A DNA stretch of 64,000 bases from Ruegeria sp. R13_0 (GCF_017743995.1 NZ_JAGHRB010000001.1:310001-374000), one strand, 5' to 3'. Shown: positions 27,555 to 36,820, counted from the first letter of the stretch. Notes: generated by a model from the letters alone, not told the origin. Translations and numbers: made by a program.

Positions 27555-27626
27555 CGTCGGAAATGCGCTTTACCCGCAATGATAATGTGTTGAAGGTGCC
27601 GTCAACATTGATCGAAAGGACATAAA

Positions 27627-28754
27627 ATGCCCGCCTTGCTGGATTCCATCGACCCAAATGGCCTCGAAGAATTTTCGGTTGTGTTCACGGACCGATCCCT
27701 GAATCACATGTCTGCAAGCTTTCAGCAGGTGATGCGCGATATCTCGGGCATGCTGAAACAGGTCTACAATGCGGACGGCGTTGCCATCATCCCCGGTGGT
27801 GGCACCTATGGGATGGAGGCCGTGGCCCGTCAATTTGCCCGTGATGCCAATGTCTTGGTGGTGCGCAACGGGTGGTTTTCCTACCGTTGGAGCCAGATTA
27901 TCGAAAACGGCGCGCTGACTGGGTCGGTGACTGTGATGAAGGCGCGTGAAACCGGCAATGACAGCCCGTCGCCGTTTACACCCGCACCGATTGACGATGT
28001 GGTTGCAAAGATCCGCGAACAGCGTCCGGATGTGGTGTTTGCCCCGCATGTGGAAACCTCGGCCGGGGTGATTCTTCCCGATGACTATGTCTCGGCCATG
28101 GCTGCAGCTGCGCATGAGGTCGGCGCGCTGATGGTTCTGGATTGCATTGCGTCGGGCTGCGTGTGGGTCGACATGAAGGCAACCGGTGTGGACGTGCTGA
28201 TCTCGGCCCCGCAAAAAGGGTGGAGCGCGTCGCCTTGTGCCGGTCTGGTCATGCTCTCGGACCGGGCCGAGGCGCGGCTGCAGGACACTCAGTCCGACAG
28301 CTTTGCCATTGATCTCAAGAAGTGGCGGCAAATCATGCAAGCCTATGAGGATGGCGGTCACGCCTATCACGCGACTATGCCAACCGACGCGCTGCGCGCA
28401 TTCCGCGATACGATGGCCGAGACACAGGACTACGGCTTTGAAAAACTGTGCGAGGCGCAATGGACTTTAGGCAATGGCGTGCGCGCGATGCTAAAGGACA
28501 AGGGCATCGTTTCGGTCGCTGCTGAAGGCTTTGGCGCTCCGGGCGTTGTGGTCAGCTATACCGCCGATCCCGAGATTCAGAACGGCAAGAAATTCGCCGC
28601 TTTGGGGATGCAGATCGCGGCTGGCGTGCCTCTGCAATGTGATGAGCCTGCCGGTTTCAGCACGTTCCGGTTGGGTCTGTTCGGTCTTGATAAGCTCTAT
28701 GACGTTGATGGCACGATTGCGCGTTTGAAGCGCGTGTTGGATCAGGTTCTGTAA
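27627..28754 (+). CDS. Class V PLP-dependent aminotransferase (alanine-glyoxylate aminotransferase-like)
   Basis: 375 residues. The PLP lysine is Lys197 in S-A-P-Q-K-G-W-S, preceded by the cofactor-binding Asp172 (L-D-C-I-A-S) and an I-P-G-G-G-T segment near 55-60 that binds the phosphate. The fold is that of alanine-glyoxylate or serine-pyruvate aminotransferases, but the usual N-P-G-P start is missing and the N-terminus differs. The amino donor is unknown. AAAGGA lies upstream. A HutC-type repressor gene is divergent, so induction by a catabolic substrate is likely. It is a stand-alone gene. Confidence 0.8.
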   Translation: MPALLDSIDPNGLEEFSVVFTDRSLNHMSASFQQVMRDISGMLKQVYNADGVAIIPGGGTYGMEAVARQFARDANVLVVRNGWFSYRWSQIIENGALTGSVTVMKARETGNDSPSPFTPAPIDDVVAKIREQRPDVVFAPHVETSAGVILPDDYVSAMAAAAHEVGALMVLDCIASGCVWVDMKATGVDVLISAPQKGWSASPCAGLVMLSDRAEARLQDTQSDSFAIDLKKWRQIMQAYEDGGHAYHATMPTDALRAFRDTMAETQDYGFEKLCEAQWTLGNGVRAMLKDKGIVSVAAEGFGAPGVVVSYTADPEIQNGKKFAALGMQIAAGVPLQCDEPAGFSTFRLGLFGLDKLYDVDGTIARLKRVLDQVL

Positions 28755-28760
28755 GCCACT

Positions 28761-28786
28761 TGGGCCTCAGCGCATGCCGAGGCCCA
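28761..28786. terminator. Hairpin between convergent genes
   Basis: TGGGCCTC (28761-28768) and GAGGCCCA (28779-28786) form a perfect 8-bp stem across the end of the UbiH-type gene, just past the aminotransferase stop. There is no T run on either side, so terminator function is tentative. Confidence 0.35.
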
Positions 28787-29963
28787 TCTGCATCAACGTC
28801 TTGCGCACTGGCGCCATGGAATAAAGCGCGTTGAGGCCCATGGCGCGCGCGTCCCTCAGGGGCCGCGCTTCAAGCATTGAGGTGCGGTTCAGAAGGTCGA
28901 TCCCTTTCACGCGCAGCTCGATCTCTGCATGGCGGGCCTTGTGGTAGGCCTCAAGCATCTGTGTGTCGCCCAGACCATCGGGGCGGGCCTGTGCAAGGTC
29001 CAGCAGAGTCCGCAGATCGCCCAATGACATGTTCAGACCCTGCGCGCCGATGGGCGGCACGACATGGGCGGCTTCGGCCATCAGGGCAATACGCTCGCCC
29101 GACAATCGTTCGGCGGATTGGCTGATGATCGGCCAGATCGTGCGACGTGAAGCCAGCTTCAAAGGCCCGAACAACCCGCAGGAGCGTTCTGTCATCGCGG
29201 CCTCAAAAGCCTCGGCGTCGAGGTTCAGCAGTTCGACCGCGCGCGGACCACGCTCCATCCAGACAATGGCCGACGACGGCTGACCCTGCCAATCGGGCAA
29301 GGGCACCAGCGTGAACGGCCCGCCAGAGCGGTGAATCTCGGTTGAGACATTCTCATGCGCGATGGGGTGTGTCACGGCAAAGGCCAGGGCCTTTTGACCG
29401 TAACGCGTGGTGTGAACGGCTATCCCGGCGGCTTCGCGCATCGGTGAGTTGCGCCCGTCCGCGGCGATCACCAGCTTGCAGCGGATACGGCTGCCGTCAC
29501 TCAGCCCCACGCGGGCCTCGGCGGTGCGAGTGAACAGGCTGACCGTCGCGGTGCCGGGGCGGAAATCGACATTGGGCAGTTCCGACAGGCGCGCGACCAT
29601 CTCGCGCCGCAGCAGCCAGTTGGGCAGGTTCCAGCCAAAAGGTTGCTCGGAAATATCCGAGGCGTTGAAGTCCCGCACAACACGCGGTTCGGGAATTTCG
29701 CCGCCTGCATCAACGATCCGCATAACTTGCAGCGGTGCGGCGTGGCTGTCCAGCCGGTCCCACACTCCGCATTGTTCCAGCAAAATGCGCGAGGGTTGCA
29801 GAAACGCTGTGGTCCGCAGGTCGGATCCATCCACGTCGCGTTCGGTGATCGGCGGTGTTGGGTCCACGCAGACCACGTTGAACCCAGCGGCGCCGAATGC
29901 GGCGGCAGCGGTCAGACCAGCGATGCCGCCGCCGGAAATCAGGATATCACAGCTGTCAGTCAT
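28767..29963 (-). CDS. UbiH/UbiF-family FAD-dependent monooxygenase
   Basis: 398 residues. The FAD-binding G-G-G-I-A-G-L-T-A near residues 11-19, the central A-D-G-R-N-S near 169-174 and the C-terminal A-E-A-A-H-V-V-P-P-I-G-A-Q-G-L-N near 293-308 define the ubiquinone-hydroxylase family. The usual G-D-A-A-H is A-E-A-A-H here. The enzyme hydroxylates the quinone ring in ubiquinone synthesis at the inner membrane; which carbon it oxidises cannot be told, since alphaproteobacteria use several such enzymes with broad regioselectivity. A small membrane-protein gene lies 73 bases upstream on the same strand. Confidence 0.85.
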   Translation of the reverse strand: MTDSCDILISGGGIAGLTAAAAFGAAGFNVVCVDPTPPITERDVDGSDLRTTAFLQPSRILLEQCGVWDRLDSHAAPLQVMRIVDAGGEIPEPRVVRDFNASDISEQPFGWNLPNWLLRREMVARLSELPNVDFRPGTATVSLFTRTAEARVGLSDGSRIRCKLVIAADGRNSPMREAAGIAVHTTRYGQKALAFAVTHPIAHENVSTEIHRSGGPFTLVPLPDWQGQPSSAIVWMERGPRAVELLNLDAEAFEAAMTERSCGLFGPLKLASRRTIWPIISQSAERLSGERIALMAEAAHVVPPIGAQGLNMSLGDLRTLLDLAQARPDGLGDTQMLEAYHKARHAEIELRVKGIDLLNRTSMLEARPLRDARAMGLNALYSMAPVRKTLMQMGLGMR

Positions 29964-30036
29964 GGCGCATTCTCCGTTCCCGGCAAAACCTAGTTCGGTT
30001 CATGCCTCTGCGCCAAGCGACATCCTGTCCCGCGTG

Positions 30037-30285
30037 TCAGCCCCGCGAAATCAGGATGAGGACCAGAAACATCACCGGAACCATCATCAATGCGGGGATG
30101 TATAGGCCCGGCAGACCAAACAGCAATGCCGAACAGCCCCACATGCTGACAATCGCAGCGGCGGTATAGCCCAGATCTTCGGGGCGGCCATCGGCCACGT
30201 CGCGGGCCATCCGGCCAAAGAGGGGAATTGCAAAAAGGAGGCGCTGCCAAATCGGCAGGCGCTGCGGCATCATTGTCGCGGTCAT
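30037..30285 (-). CDS. Small membrane protein, two helices
   Basis: 82 residues with two hydrophobic stretches in the C-terminal half (about 39-58 and 62-80) after a basic, amphipathic N-terminal part. The reading frame, length and coding-type codon bias suggest a real gene. It lies between the UbiH-type monooxygenase and the HAD phosphatase, all on the minus strand. I do not recognise the family. Overlapping frames on the other strand are AT/GC shadows. Confidence 0.55.
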   Translation of the reverse strand: MTATMMPQRLPIWQRLLFAIPLFGRMARDVADGRPEDLGYTAAAIVSMWGCSALLFGLPGLYIPALMMVPVMFLVLILISRG

Positions 30286-30371
30286 CGGGGTCTCCGTTCT
30301 GTTCGTCGCAGCCCGGCATATAGGGATGATTTTGCAGCTGCAGAATATGCAGATCGTCGCAGTGTGACAGC

Positions 30372-31016
30372 CTATCGCAGGCGGGCGAGGAAGGCGGTCA
30401 GATCGTCGGTGTGGTGGTGGATATGATCGGCGTCATGAGGGTCGGGCGCGACATGAACCGTGCGCATTCCCATCTCATGCGGGGCGGCCAGATTGCGCGG
30501 GTCGTCTTCGAACATCGCGGCCGTTTCGGTTGTGATTCCGTCCTGCGCAAAGATCGCCTCGAACGCGGCCTTTTCGGGTTTGGGCCGATATCCGGCATGC
30601 TCGACCCCGTAGATGGCATCGAACAGACCGGTCAGCCCACGCGCCTCAAGGACACGCTCGGCATAAGGCGCGCTGCCATTGGTGTAGACGATGCGGCGAC
30701 CGGGCAGCGCGCGTATGTGGTCGGCCAGTTCGGCGTCCGCGTCCATGTGGCTCAGGTCGACTTGGTGAACCGCATGCAGGTAAGGGTCGGGATCCAGATT
30801 ATGCTCGGCCATCAAACCGGCCAGAGTCGTCCCGTACTCGCGCCAGTAATGCCCCCGCAGCCGGTCAGCCTCGGCCCGGTCGACACCGATGGCTTGCACG
30901 ACATAATCCGTCATCAACACCTCGATCTGATCGAACAGGCGCATCTGCGGCGGGTAGAGGGTGTTGTCCAGATCGAACACCCATTGCGTGACGTGGCTGA
31001 AGGACGGTTTGACCAT
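30372..31016 (-). CDS. HAD-superfamily pyrimidine 5'-nucleotidase-type phosphatase
   Basis: 214 residues. Motif I is F-D-L-D-N-T-L-Y-P near residues 14-22, motif II is Y-T-N-G-S near 111-115, and the metal-binding motif IV is F-E-D-D-P-R-N near 168-174. The F-D-L-D-N-T-L-Y start and helical cap match the Sdt1/pyrimidine nucleotidase subgroup, which removes phosphate from UMP or CMP and sometimes other small phosphates. A soluble cytoplasmic enzyme. The substrate is inferred from the subgroup. It is divergent from the FCD-type GntR gene. Confidence 0.82.
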   Translation of the reverse strand: MVKPSFSHVTQWVFDLDNTLYPPQMRLFDQIEVLMTDYVVQAIGVDRAEADRLRGHYWREYGTTLAGLMAEHNLDPDPYLHAVHQVDLSHMDADAELADHIRALPGRRIVYTNGSAPYAERVLEARGLTGLFDAIYGVEHAGYRPKPEKAAFEAIFAQDGITTETAAMFEDDPRNLAAPHEMGMRTVHVAPDPHDADHIHHHTDDLTAFLARLR

Positions 31017-31116
31017 GCCTTGGGTGTAGGGCGCTGCGGGCGGGTTTTCAATGCCGCACTTGATTGCAGGCGGTTAGGACGGATAGACAGGTTCGAACGA
31101 GGAGACCAATCGCCCC

Positions 31117-31764
31117 ATGCCCCAATCCAGACACCCCAGCAAAGACGCGTATACGCTGATACTCGACGCCATTGATGTCGGTATCTACAAGCCCGGAGAT
31201 CGTCTGGTTGAAAGCGAATTGGCCGAACGGTTCGGCGTATCCCGCACCCCCATTCGCGAGGCGTTGCAACGTCTGGAAACGCAGTCTCTGTTGGAACGGG
31301 ACGGGCGATCGCTGATCGTGGCTTCCCTGAACCACAACCAAATGGCCGAACTTTACATCGTGCGGCGCGAGTTAGAGGGGTTGGCCGCAAGCCTCGCGGC
31401 CAAACATGCGACCGAGGAAGAAATTCGCGTATTGCAGGAGATGGTGGCCGAGGATGATGCGCTGGTCGATGATCCGGCGGCACTTTCGCGGGCGAATCGA
31501 CGGTTTCATGAGCAGATCCATCTGGCCTCGCACAACCGATATCTAGTGCAGCAACTGGACCTTGTGCATCGGACCATGGCGTTGATGGCAACCACGTCTC
31601 TGGCGGCGCAAGGGCGCAGTGAAATCGCGCAGAGCGAACATAAGGGCATCGTCGAAGCCATCGCCGCGCGGGACGAAGAGGGCGCGGCGAAAGCGCTGAA
31701 AGAGCATATCTCGGTCGCGTTCATGACCCGTCTGAAGCAGGACGCGATCCGGCGCGACGGCTAG
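31117..31764 (+). CDS. GntR-family regulator with FCD domain (FadR subgroup)
   Basis: 215 residues. The N-terminal winged HTH (about 10-75) contains R-L-V-E-S-E-L-A-E-R-F-G-V-S-R-T-P-I-R-E-A. The FCD domain (about 85-205) contains the metal/ligand-binding pattern N-R-R-F-H near residue 130, then H-R-T and S-E-H-K-G-I-V-E-A. FCD regulators usually sense organic acids and repress catabolic operons. The target is not visible: the divergent neighbour is the HAD phosphatase and the convergent neighbour the glycosyltransferase (4-base overlap at its stop). Confidence 0.85.
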   Translation: MPQSRHPSKDAYTLILDAIDVGIYKPGDRLVESELAERFGVSRTPIREALQRLETQSLLERDGRSLIVASLNHNQMAELYIVRRELEGLAASLAAKHATEEEIRVLQEMVAEDDALVDDPAALSRANRRFHEQIHLASHNRYLVQQLDLVHRTMALMATTSLAAQGRSEIAQSEHKGIVEAIAARDEEGAAKALKEHISVAFMTRLKQDAIRRDG

Positions 31765-33644
31765 GTGTCCTGCAGCGGTAGGTCCTCAGATGCTTGCCCG
31801 TGTTGGGTTTTGTCCCAGAAGAAGGGTTTGGCGGCCAGTTCCCACAGCGCTTTGTAGGCCGCCACGACCCCGAGCGGGAAATATAGGATCATCGTAGGCA
31901 CCCACGGAAGTAGAAAGCGCCGCTCTTTCGCCCAGACGGCGATGACGCCGATGATGAAGTTTAACGCTTCTGCGGCCAGAAACAGCCAGATCAGGGTTTT
32001 GAAGGTCTGCATCGGGATCACCTGGAGGAACGGGTTGTTCAGCCCCAGCGTGGTCAGCCAGAACATCCACAGGACAGGGGCCAGCAAAAACTGCCCGACC
32101 GTACCCATGAAAAACGCCTGAATGCCGATGAATTTAAGCGGCCCCAGATCCCGCAGCAGGCGCAATGGCGCACGCATATGGACAAGATAGGTGACCATGA
32201 ACCCCTTGAGCCAGCGCGAGCGTTGCTTGACCCAAGGCCAGGCGCGAAAGTTGGCCTCTTCAAAAGTAGTGGTGTTCACGATCTCGGTCCGGTAGCCGGC
32301 GCGGCAGAGGCGCACGCCCAGATCGGCGTCCTCGGTCACGTTATGGGCGTCCCATCCGCCAAGCTCCAGCAGTTTATCGCGGCGAAAGAAGAAGGTCGTG
32401 CCGCCCAGAGGAACCACGAAGCCCAGTTTGGCGATCCCCGGAAGAATGACACGGAACCAGCTGTTGTATTCGATGGTAAAGCAGCGAGAGCGCCAATTGG
32501 TGCGCGGGTTATAGTAGTCCAGCGCACCCTGCAGGCAGACGACTTCGGGTGCAGCCTGTGTGAAATGATCAACGACCCGCTCAATCTGGTCGGGTTGTGG
32601 GGCGTCTTCGGCATCCCAGACCCCCAGAATGTCGCCGCGACAGAAATCCAAAGCGTAGTTCATGGCGCGGGGTTTGGTGGTCAGGCCGTTCAACTCGGGC
32701 ACTTCGATGGTTCGGATCCAGCTGGGCAGGTCGACCTTTGACAATGTGTCCCGCGTGACATCGTCTTTTTCCTCCAGCACCAAAATCACATCCAGCAGCG
32801 CCTTGGGGTAGGTCAGGCGCTGCAGGCGCCGGATCAGCGCGCCTGCGATCTCGCGCTCTTTGTACAAAGGTACCATGATCGACACGCAGGGCTGCCGCAG
32901 AGCGGTCACCGGCGAGGAGGGGGCTGGCTGTGGGCGCAAGTTTTGGTGGGCAAAAGCCAAGAGGCCCGAGAACCTCATGATCATGAACAGCAGAAGCGAC
33001 ACCACTGCCGCCGTCGCCAGAACGGCCATCCCCGTCAGCGGAAACGAGACGAAGGCCAGTAGCGCCAGCGCCACAATGCTCGCGCTGCGGGTCCGACTCC
33101 AGGCGGTCCAGGTGCGGCAGCTTTGATCTTCGGTCACGCGGGCCTCGGCGTTTTCGGCCAACTGATCCGAGAAGATCTGCGCAATCGAGCGGTCGATCTG
33201 ATCGGCGGCCGCGACAACCGGTACGATGGTCAAGTCGCAGCCCGCCATTTCGGCCGACACCGTGGCAAAGCGATCCGGGCGCGCGGTGGCGACAAACAGA
33301 AACGGACCGATCCGCAGCCACGGGATCACATTGTGCCGCAGCCAGAACTCCATGGGTTTGAGAGCGCTTAGCTCAGCAGAAGGCGGGGTTTGCACCAGAT
33401 CGGCGATCTGCAGGTTGGTTTGCGCGGACAAAGCGGCCAGAACATCTTTGCGGCTGGCCCAGCCTTCACTCACCAGAATTTCTCCGAGCGGAGCATTCTG
33501 ACGGGCCTGAAGGTCCAGCGCACGATCCAGCTGGTCCTGCGTGATCACTCCGGCATCAACCAGACATGCACCTACGGGTTTGCGAAGCTCAGAAGACGGG
33601 ATCGGATGTGTTGCAGCGGCTTTTTGTGCGTTCAAATCAACCAT
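31761..33644 (-). CDS. Membrane glycosyltransferase family 2 with an N-terminal MshEN (GspE-N) domain
   Basis: 627 residues. Residues 22-165 match a MshEN/GspE N-terminal module, the kind that binds c-di-GMP in type II secretion and pilus ATPases. A hairpin of two membrane helices (about 189-231) leads to a GT2 catalytic domain (250-450), with D-A-E-D at 344-347, T-E-D-A-D-L-G at 437-443 and Q-R-S-R-W at 474-478, the pattern of processive polysaccharide synthases. C-terminal membrane helices follow. It probably polymerises or exports a sugar polymer. The ATG directly follows the carA terminator and has no visible ribosome-binding site. Possible c-di-GMP control is inferred from the domain only. 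Confidence 0.82.
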   Translation of the reverse strand: MVDLNAQKAAATHPIPSSELRKPVGACLVDAGVITQDQLDRALDLQARQNAPLGEILVSEGWASRKDVLAALSAQTNLQIADLVQTPPSAELSALKPMEFWLRHNVIPWLRIGPFLFVATARPDRFATVSAEMAGCDLTIVPVVAAADQIDRSIAQIFSDQLAENAEARVTEDQSCRTWTAWSRTRSASIVALALLAFVSFPLTGMAVLATAAVVSLLLFMIMRFSGLLAFAHQNLRPQPAPSSPVTALRQPCVSIMVPLYKEREIAGALIRRLQRLTYPKALLDVILVLEEKDDVTRDTLSKVDLPSWIRTIEVPELNGLTTKPRAMNYALDFCRGDILGVWDAEDAPQPDQIERVVDHFTQAAPEVVCLQGALDYYNPRTNWRSRCFTIEYNSWFRVILPGIAKLGFVVPLGGTTFFFRRDKLLELGGWDAHNVTEDADLGVRLCRAGYRTEIVNTTTFEEANFRAWPWVKQRSRWLKGFMVTYLVHMRAPLRLLRDLGPLKFIGIQAFFMGTVGQFLLAPVLWMFWLTTLGLNNPFLQVIPMQTFKTLIWLFLAAEALNFIIGVIAVWAKERRFLLPWVPTMILYFPLGVVAAYKALWELAAKPFFWDKTQHGQASEDLPLQDT

Positions 33645-33647
33645 AAA

Positions 33648-33684
33648 AGAAAAAACCCCGACGCCTTTTGTTGGCGTCAGGGTT
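33648..33684 (-). terminator. Intrinsic terminator of carA
   Basis: On the minus strand a 12-bp stem with one mismatch (33654-33665 with 33673-33684), a 7-base loop, and a T-rich tail running to 33648. It ends 4 bases before the ATG of the glycosyltransferase. Confidence 0.85.
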
Positions 33685-33740
33685 GAACGACTAAGGTTAA
33701 CGCGCGGTTAACTCTGATAAACACACAGGAATTTTGGTGT

Positions 33741-34907
33741 TTATGCCTGTGCTTTTGTATCCGCCATCGCGCTGGAAAAGCGCTCGAACAGGTAGAAACT
33801 GTCCTGCGGTCCGGGGGACGCCTCGGGGTGGTATTGAACCGAATACACCGGGCGGTCGGTCATGCGGATGCCGCAGTTGGAGCCGTCAAACAACGAGCGG
33901 TGCGTTTCCACAACGCCGTCGGGCAGCGACTGCGCATCGACCGCAAAGCCATGGTTCATCGAGGTGATCTCGACCTTACCGGTTTCCAGATCCTTGACCG
34001 GGTGGTTTGCGCCATGGTGGCCGTGGTTCATCTTGACGGTCTGCCCGCCAAGCGCCAAGGCCAGCATCTGGTGACCAAGGCAAATGCCAAAAACCGGCAG
34101 CTTGGTGGTGTCGAGTATCTCCTTGATCATCGGCACGGCATATTCGCCTGTAGCCGCCGGATCGCCGGGGCCGTTGGACAGAAAGACGCCGTCGGGCTCA
34201 TGGGCCAGAACCTCGGCCGCTGTCGCGGTTGCGGGCAGAACGGTCACGTCGCATCCGGCCGACGCCAGGCAGCGTAGGATGTTGCGCTTGGCGCCGAAAT
34301 CAAGGGCGACAACCTTGTGGGCAGGGGCCTCTTGCCGTTGATAGCCGTCTGGCCAGGCCCAACGCATCTCATCCCAGCGGTAGCTTTGGGCGCAGGTGAC
34401 GTCTTTCGCGAGATCCATCCCTTCAAGCCCGGCAAAGCCGCGTGCGGCGGACACCAGCGCTTCGATATCGAAGTTACCTTCGGGGTCGTGGGCCAATGCG
34501 ACATGCGGCGCACCCTGCTGGCGGATTGCGCGGGTAAGGCGGCGGGTGTCGATGCCACCGATCGCGATACGGCCACGACGCTCCAGCCAGCCCTTCAGCT
34601 CTTCAGCCGAGCGCCAGTTTGACGGCTCTGTCGGGTCCCATTTGACGACCATGCCCGCAGCTACTGGATCACCGGTTTCATCGTCTTCAGGGTTCACACC
34701 GACATTGCCGATATGCGGGAAGGTGAAGGTAACGATCTGCCCGGCATAAGAGGGGTCGGTCATGATCTCTTGATAACCGGTCATGGCGGTGTTGAAGCAC
34801 AGCTCGGCCACGGTCTGTCCGGTGGCGCCGAAGCCCATTCCGTAGAACAAAGTTCCGTCGGCCAAAGCCAGACATGCGGTGGGCTTGGACGGGGCGTTCT
34901 GGGCCAT
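33741..34907 (-). CDS. carA: Carbamoyl-phosphate synthase small subunit
   Basis: 388 residues from the ATG at 34907, where AGGAGAG gives a 7-base spacing; a frame to 34967 is longer but lacks this. The class I glutamine amidotransferase half is clear: G-P-G-D-P-A near residue 225, F-G-I-C-L-G-H-Q with the catalytic Cys near 250, and Q-Y-H-P-E-A near 360. CarA supplies ammonia to CarB for carbamoyl phosphate, used for arginine and pyrimidines. carB is not in the window. It is divergent from the YqeY gene. Confidence 0.96.
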   Translation of the reverse strand: MAQNAPSKPTACLALADGTLFYGMGFGATGQTVAELCFNTAMTGYQEIMTDPSYAGQIVTFTFPHIGNVGVNPEDDETGDPVAAGMVVKWDPTEPSNWRSAEELKGWLERRGRIAIGGIDTRRLTRAIRQQGAPHVALAHDPEGNFDIEALVSAARGFAGLEGMDLAKDVTCAQSYRWDEMRWAWPDGYQRQEAPAHKVVALDFGAKRNILRCLASAGCDVTVLPATATAAEVLAHEPDGVFLSNGPGDPAATGEYAVPMIKEILDTTKLPVFGICLGHQMLALALGGQTVKMNHGHHGANHPVKDLETGKVEITSMNHGFAVDAQSLPDGVVETHRSLFDGSNCGIRMTDRPVYSVQYHPEASPGPQDSFYLFERFSSAMADTKAQA

Positions 34908-35089
34908 GGCGCAACTCTCCTGCAGGTAAATCGGCGCATACCTAAGGGGGTTATACGTTCGGGTCAAGTCTGATCATTTTTTAGGCTATCTTTGTTTTTC
35001 AATAGGTTAGCGGTATTCACCCCCTGTTGTGTCACGCTTTTTGTTTGGATATGTTCGGGGTTCCTTTGTCATGGGGATGGACAAACCAT

Positions 35090-35575
35090 ATGGACATGCG
35101 ATCACGGGTGAATGCCGCCCTGAAGCAAGCGATGAAAGACAAGGCGGCCGAGAGGCTGTCGACTCTGCGGTTGATTAATGCTGCGATCAAGGATCGCGAT
35201 ATCGCCGCGCGCGGCTCGCAAAACGAAGAGGCCAAGGGCTGCGGTGATGCCGAGGTTCTTGAAATTCTTGGTAAAATGACCAAGCAGCGCAAGGAAAGCG
35301 CCCGAGCCTATGAAGAGGGCGGACGTCTGGATCTGGCGGAACGGGAATTGCTGGAAGTCTCGGTGATCGAGGAGTTCCTGCCCAAGCAGCTGGATGAAGA
35401 TGAGGTCTCGAAAGCGATTCAGACCGCTATCACTGCGACTGGCGCGGGCTCGATCCGCGATATGGGCAAGGTGATGGGCGAGTTGAAGACGCGATACACC
35501 GGTCAGATGGATTTCGGTAAGGTCGGCCCAATGGTCAAAGACCATCTGTGCGCCGCCTCAAACGGAGACTGCTGA
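35090..35575 (+). CDS. GatB/YqeY-family protein
   Basis: 161 residues from an ATG at 35090, chosen because family members begin M-D-x-R-S-R-x-x-x-A-L-K. An in-frame start at 35027 would add 21 non-conserved residues. The helical YqeY domain, similar to the tail of the GatB subunit, contains R-L-I-N-A-A-I-K near residue 28 and I-E-E-F-L-P-K-Q-L near 98. Function unproven; it is assumed to aid tRNA-dependent amidation or tRNA handling. It lies between carA and the cox region. Confidence 0.82.
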   Translation: MDMRSRVNAALKQAMKDKAAERLSTLRLINAAIKDRDIAARGSQNEEAKGCGDAEVLEILGKMTKQRKESARAYEEGGRLDLAERELLEVSVIEEFLPKQLDEDEVSKAIQTAITATGAGSIRDMGKVMGELKTRYTGQMDFGKVGPMVKDHLCAASNGDC

Positions 35576-35585
35576 GGCTGAACCT

Positions 35586-36077
35586 CTACTGCGCGGCCGG
35601 TCCGCGCAGTTTTGCGATCAGGTCGTCATAGAGGGTGATCCGTTCATCCTCGGACAGAAACGCGCCAATTTCGACTTCGCGACCGGCTCCGATCAGGGTC
35701 ACGTAGTGCGGCACTGGCCCACCGGTTTCGTGCATTTCGGGGCGCGCCCAATACCTGTTGCAAGACCATTCCTGCCGCTGTTTTCCCGGAGACTGATGGA
35801 CCAGTCGCGCCTGTGAGCCGCTGAGGGTCAGAATCTCGACCGCGCTGCGCGCGCGGTAGTTCGTCTGGATCGCGAGCCACAGGCCCAGAACTGTCAGCAA
35901 CAGGAAGGGCAGCAACCCCCACAGGACAACCGAGCCCAGCATGGCCAGAATGGGAATAAGGCCGAACGTGAAGACCGACAGGATCACGATCATCGCGCCG
36001 CGCGGGGGCAATGAGTTATGCGGCCAGAGGCGCAATTCCTGTTCGGTGTCCGAGGTATGATTCCATTGATAGGGCAT
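35586..36077 (-). CDS. DUF2244 membrane protein
   Basis: 163 residues. Two hydrophobic helices (about 27-48 and 50-70) are followed by a soluble C-terminal domain. The W-P-H-N-S-L near residue 18 and E-W-S-C-N-R-Y-W-A near 103 are typical of DUF2244. In alphaproteobacteria this family is often found near cytochrome oxidase genes, and ctaD lies just upstream on the same strand. A role in oxidase assembly is a suggestion from neighbourhood only. Confidence 0.8.
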   Translation of the reverse strand: MPYQWNHTSDTEQELRLWPHNSLPPRGAMIVILSVFTFGLIPILAMLGSVVLWGLLPFLLLTVLGLWLAIQTNYRARSAVEILTLSGSQARLVHQSPGKQRQEWSCNRYWARPEMHETGGPVPHYVTLIGAGREVEIGAFLSEDERITLYDDLIAKLRGPAAQ

Positions 36078-36121
36078 AGTGGAAAACTAGCGCAAAGTTA
36101 TGTGCTGTCTAAGGTTAAAGA

Positions 36122-36721
36122 TCACACCACGTGGCCAACCCGGACCCAGGACAGCGCATCGTCTAATCTGTCATCGCCCCAGAAAACCTCGCCCCTGACG
36201 ACAAGGCTGGGCGCGCCAAAAACCCCGAGGCGTTTTGCGTGTTCGGTCTCTGCCTCTAACGCCGCAACGGCATCAGGGCTGCGCGCGCGGGAAAGGACAA
36301 GGCGGGGATCTTGCTGGCACCGCAATAGGGCCTCGGACAGTGCGGTCTCACTGCCTGCTTCGACACCGTCTTCGAACCAGATCCGATAGAGGTTCTGGGT
36401 GAAATCCTTGCCCCAACCTTCACTCATCCCGAGTAGAGCGATCTGATTGGCCAGAGGCAGGTCCGAAATTGGGTAAGGCGCAGGCAGCGTGGCATGGATA
36501 TGATACTTGGCGGCCCGGCGCTCGATATCACGCCACATATAGGCAGATTTCACAGGCTTGCCGGCGAAGGGTACGTTCTGCTGTTCGGACATCACGCTGC
36601 GCACGTTGAACGGACGCCAGCGCACTGAGGTATCGTTTTCGGCGCACCAATCATCAAGGCGCATGATCGTCAGAAAGCTGTATGTGCTGCCGATCGAATA
36701 CCAAAAGTCAATTTCGGGCAT
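36122..36721 (-). CDS. DsbA-fold protein, 2-hydroxychromene-2-carboxylate isomerase type
   Basis: 199 residues. A thioredoxin-like fold interrupted by a helical domain. The active-site region reads Y-S-I-G-S-T-Y-S (residues 8-15), with Ser in place of the catalytic Cys of DsbA. This is the HCCA-isomerase (kappa-GST) pattern, and the family uses glutathione. F-G-A-P-S near residue 168 gives the cis-Pro loop. The true substrate here is unknown since no naphthalene pathway is nearby. It lies downstream of ctaD behind a terminator and upstream of DUF2244. Confidence 0.85.
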   Translation of the reverse strand: MPEIDFWYSIGSTYSFLTIMRLDDWCAENDTSVRWRPFNVRSVMSEQQNVPFAGKPVKSAYMWRDIERRAAKYHIHATLPAPYPISDLPLANQIALLGMSEGWGKDFTQNLYRIWFEDGVEAGSETALSEALLRCQQDPRLVLSRARSPDAVAALEAETEHAKRLGVFGAPSLVVRGEVFWGDDRLDDALSWVRVGHVV

Positions 36722-36820
36722 CTGGACCCTCCCCGGATTGCCGGATGAGTTTCCCTTACCAGAATAGCCTATTTTGCCCGATCTGGCGATGTGTTGTTAG
36801 AAAAGGTGAGAGCGCAAAGA

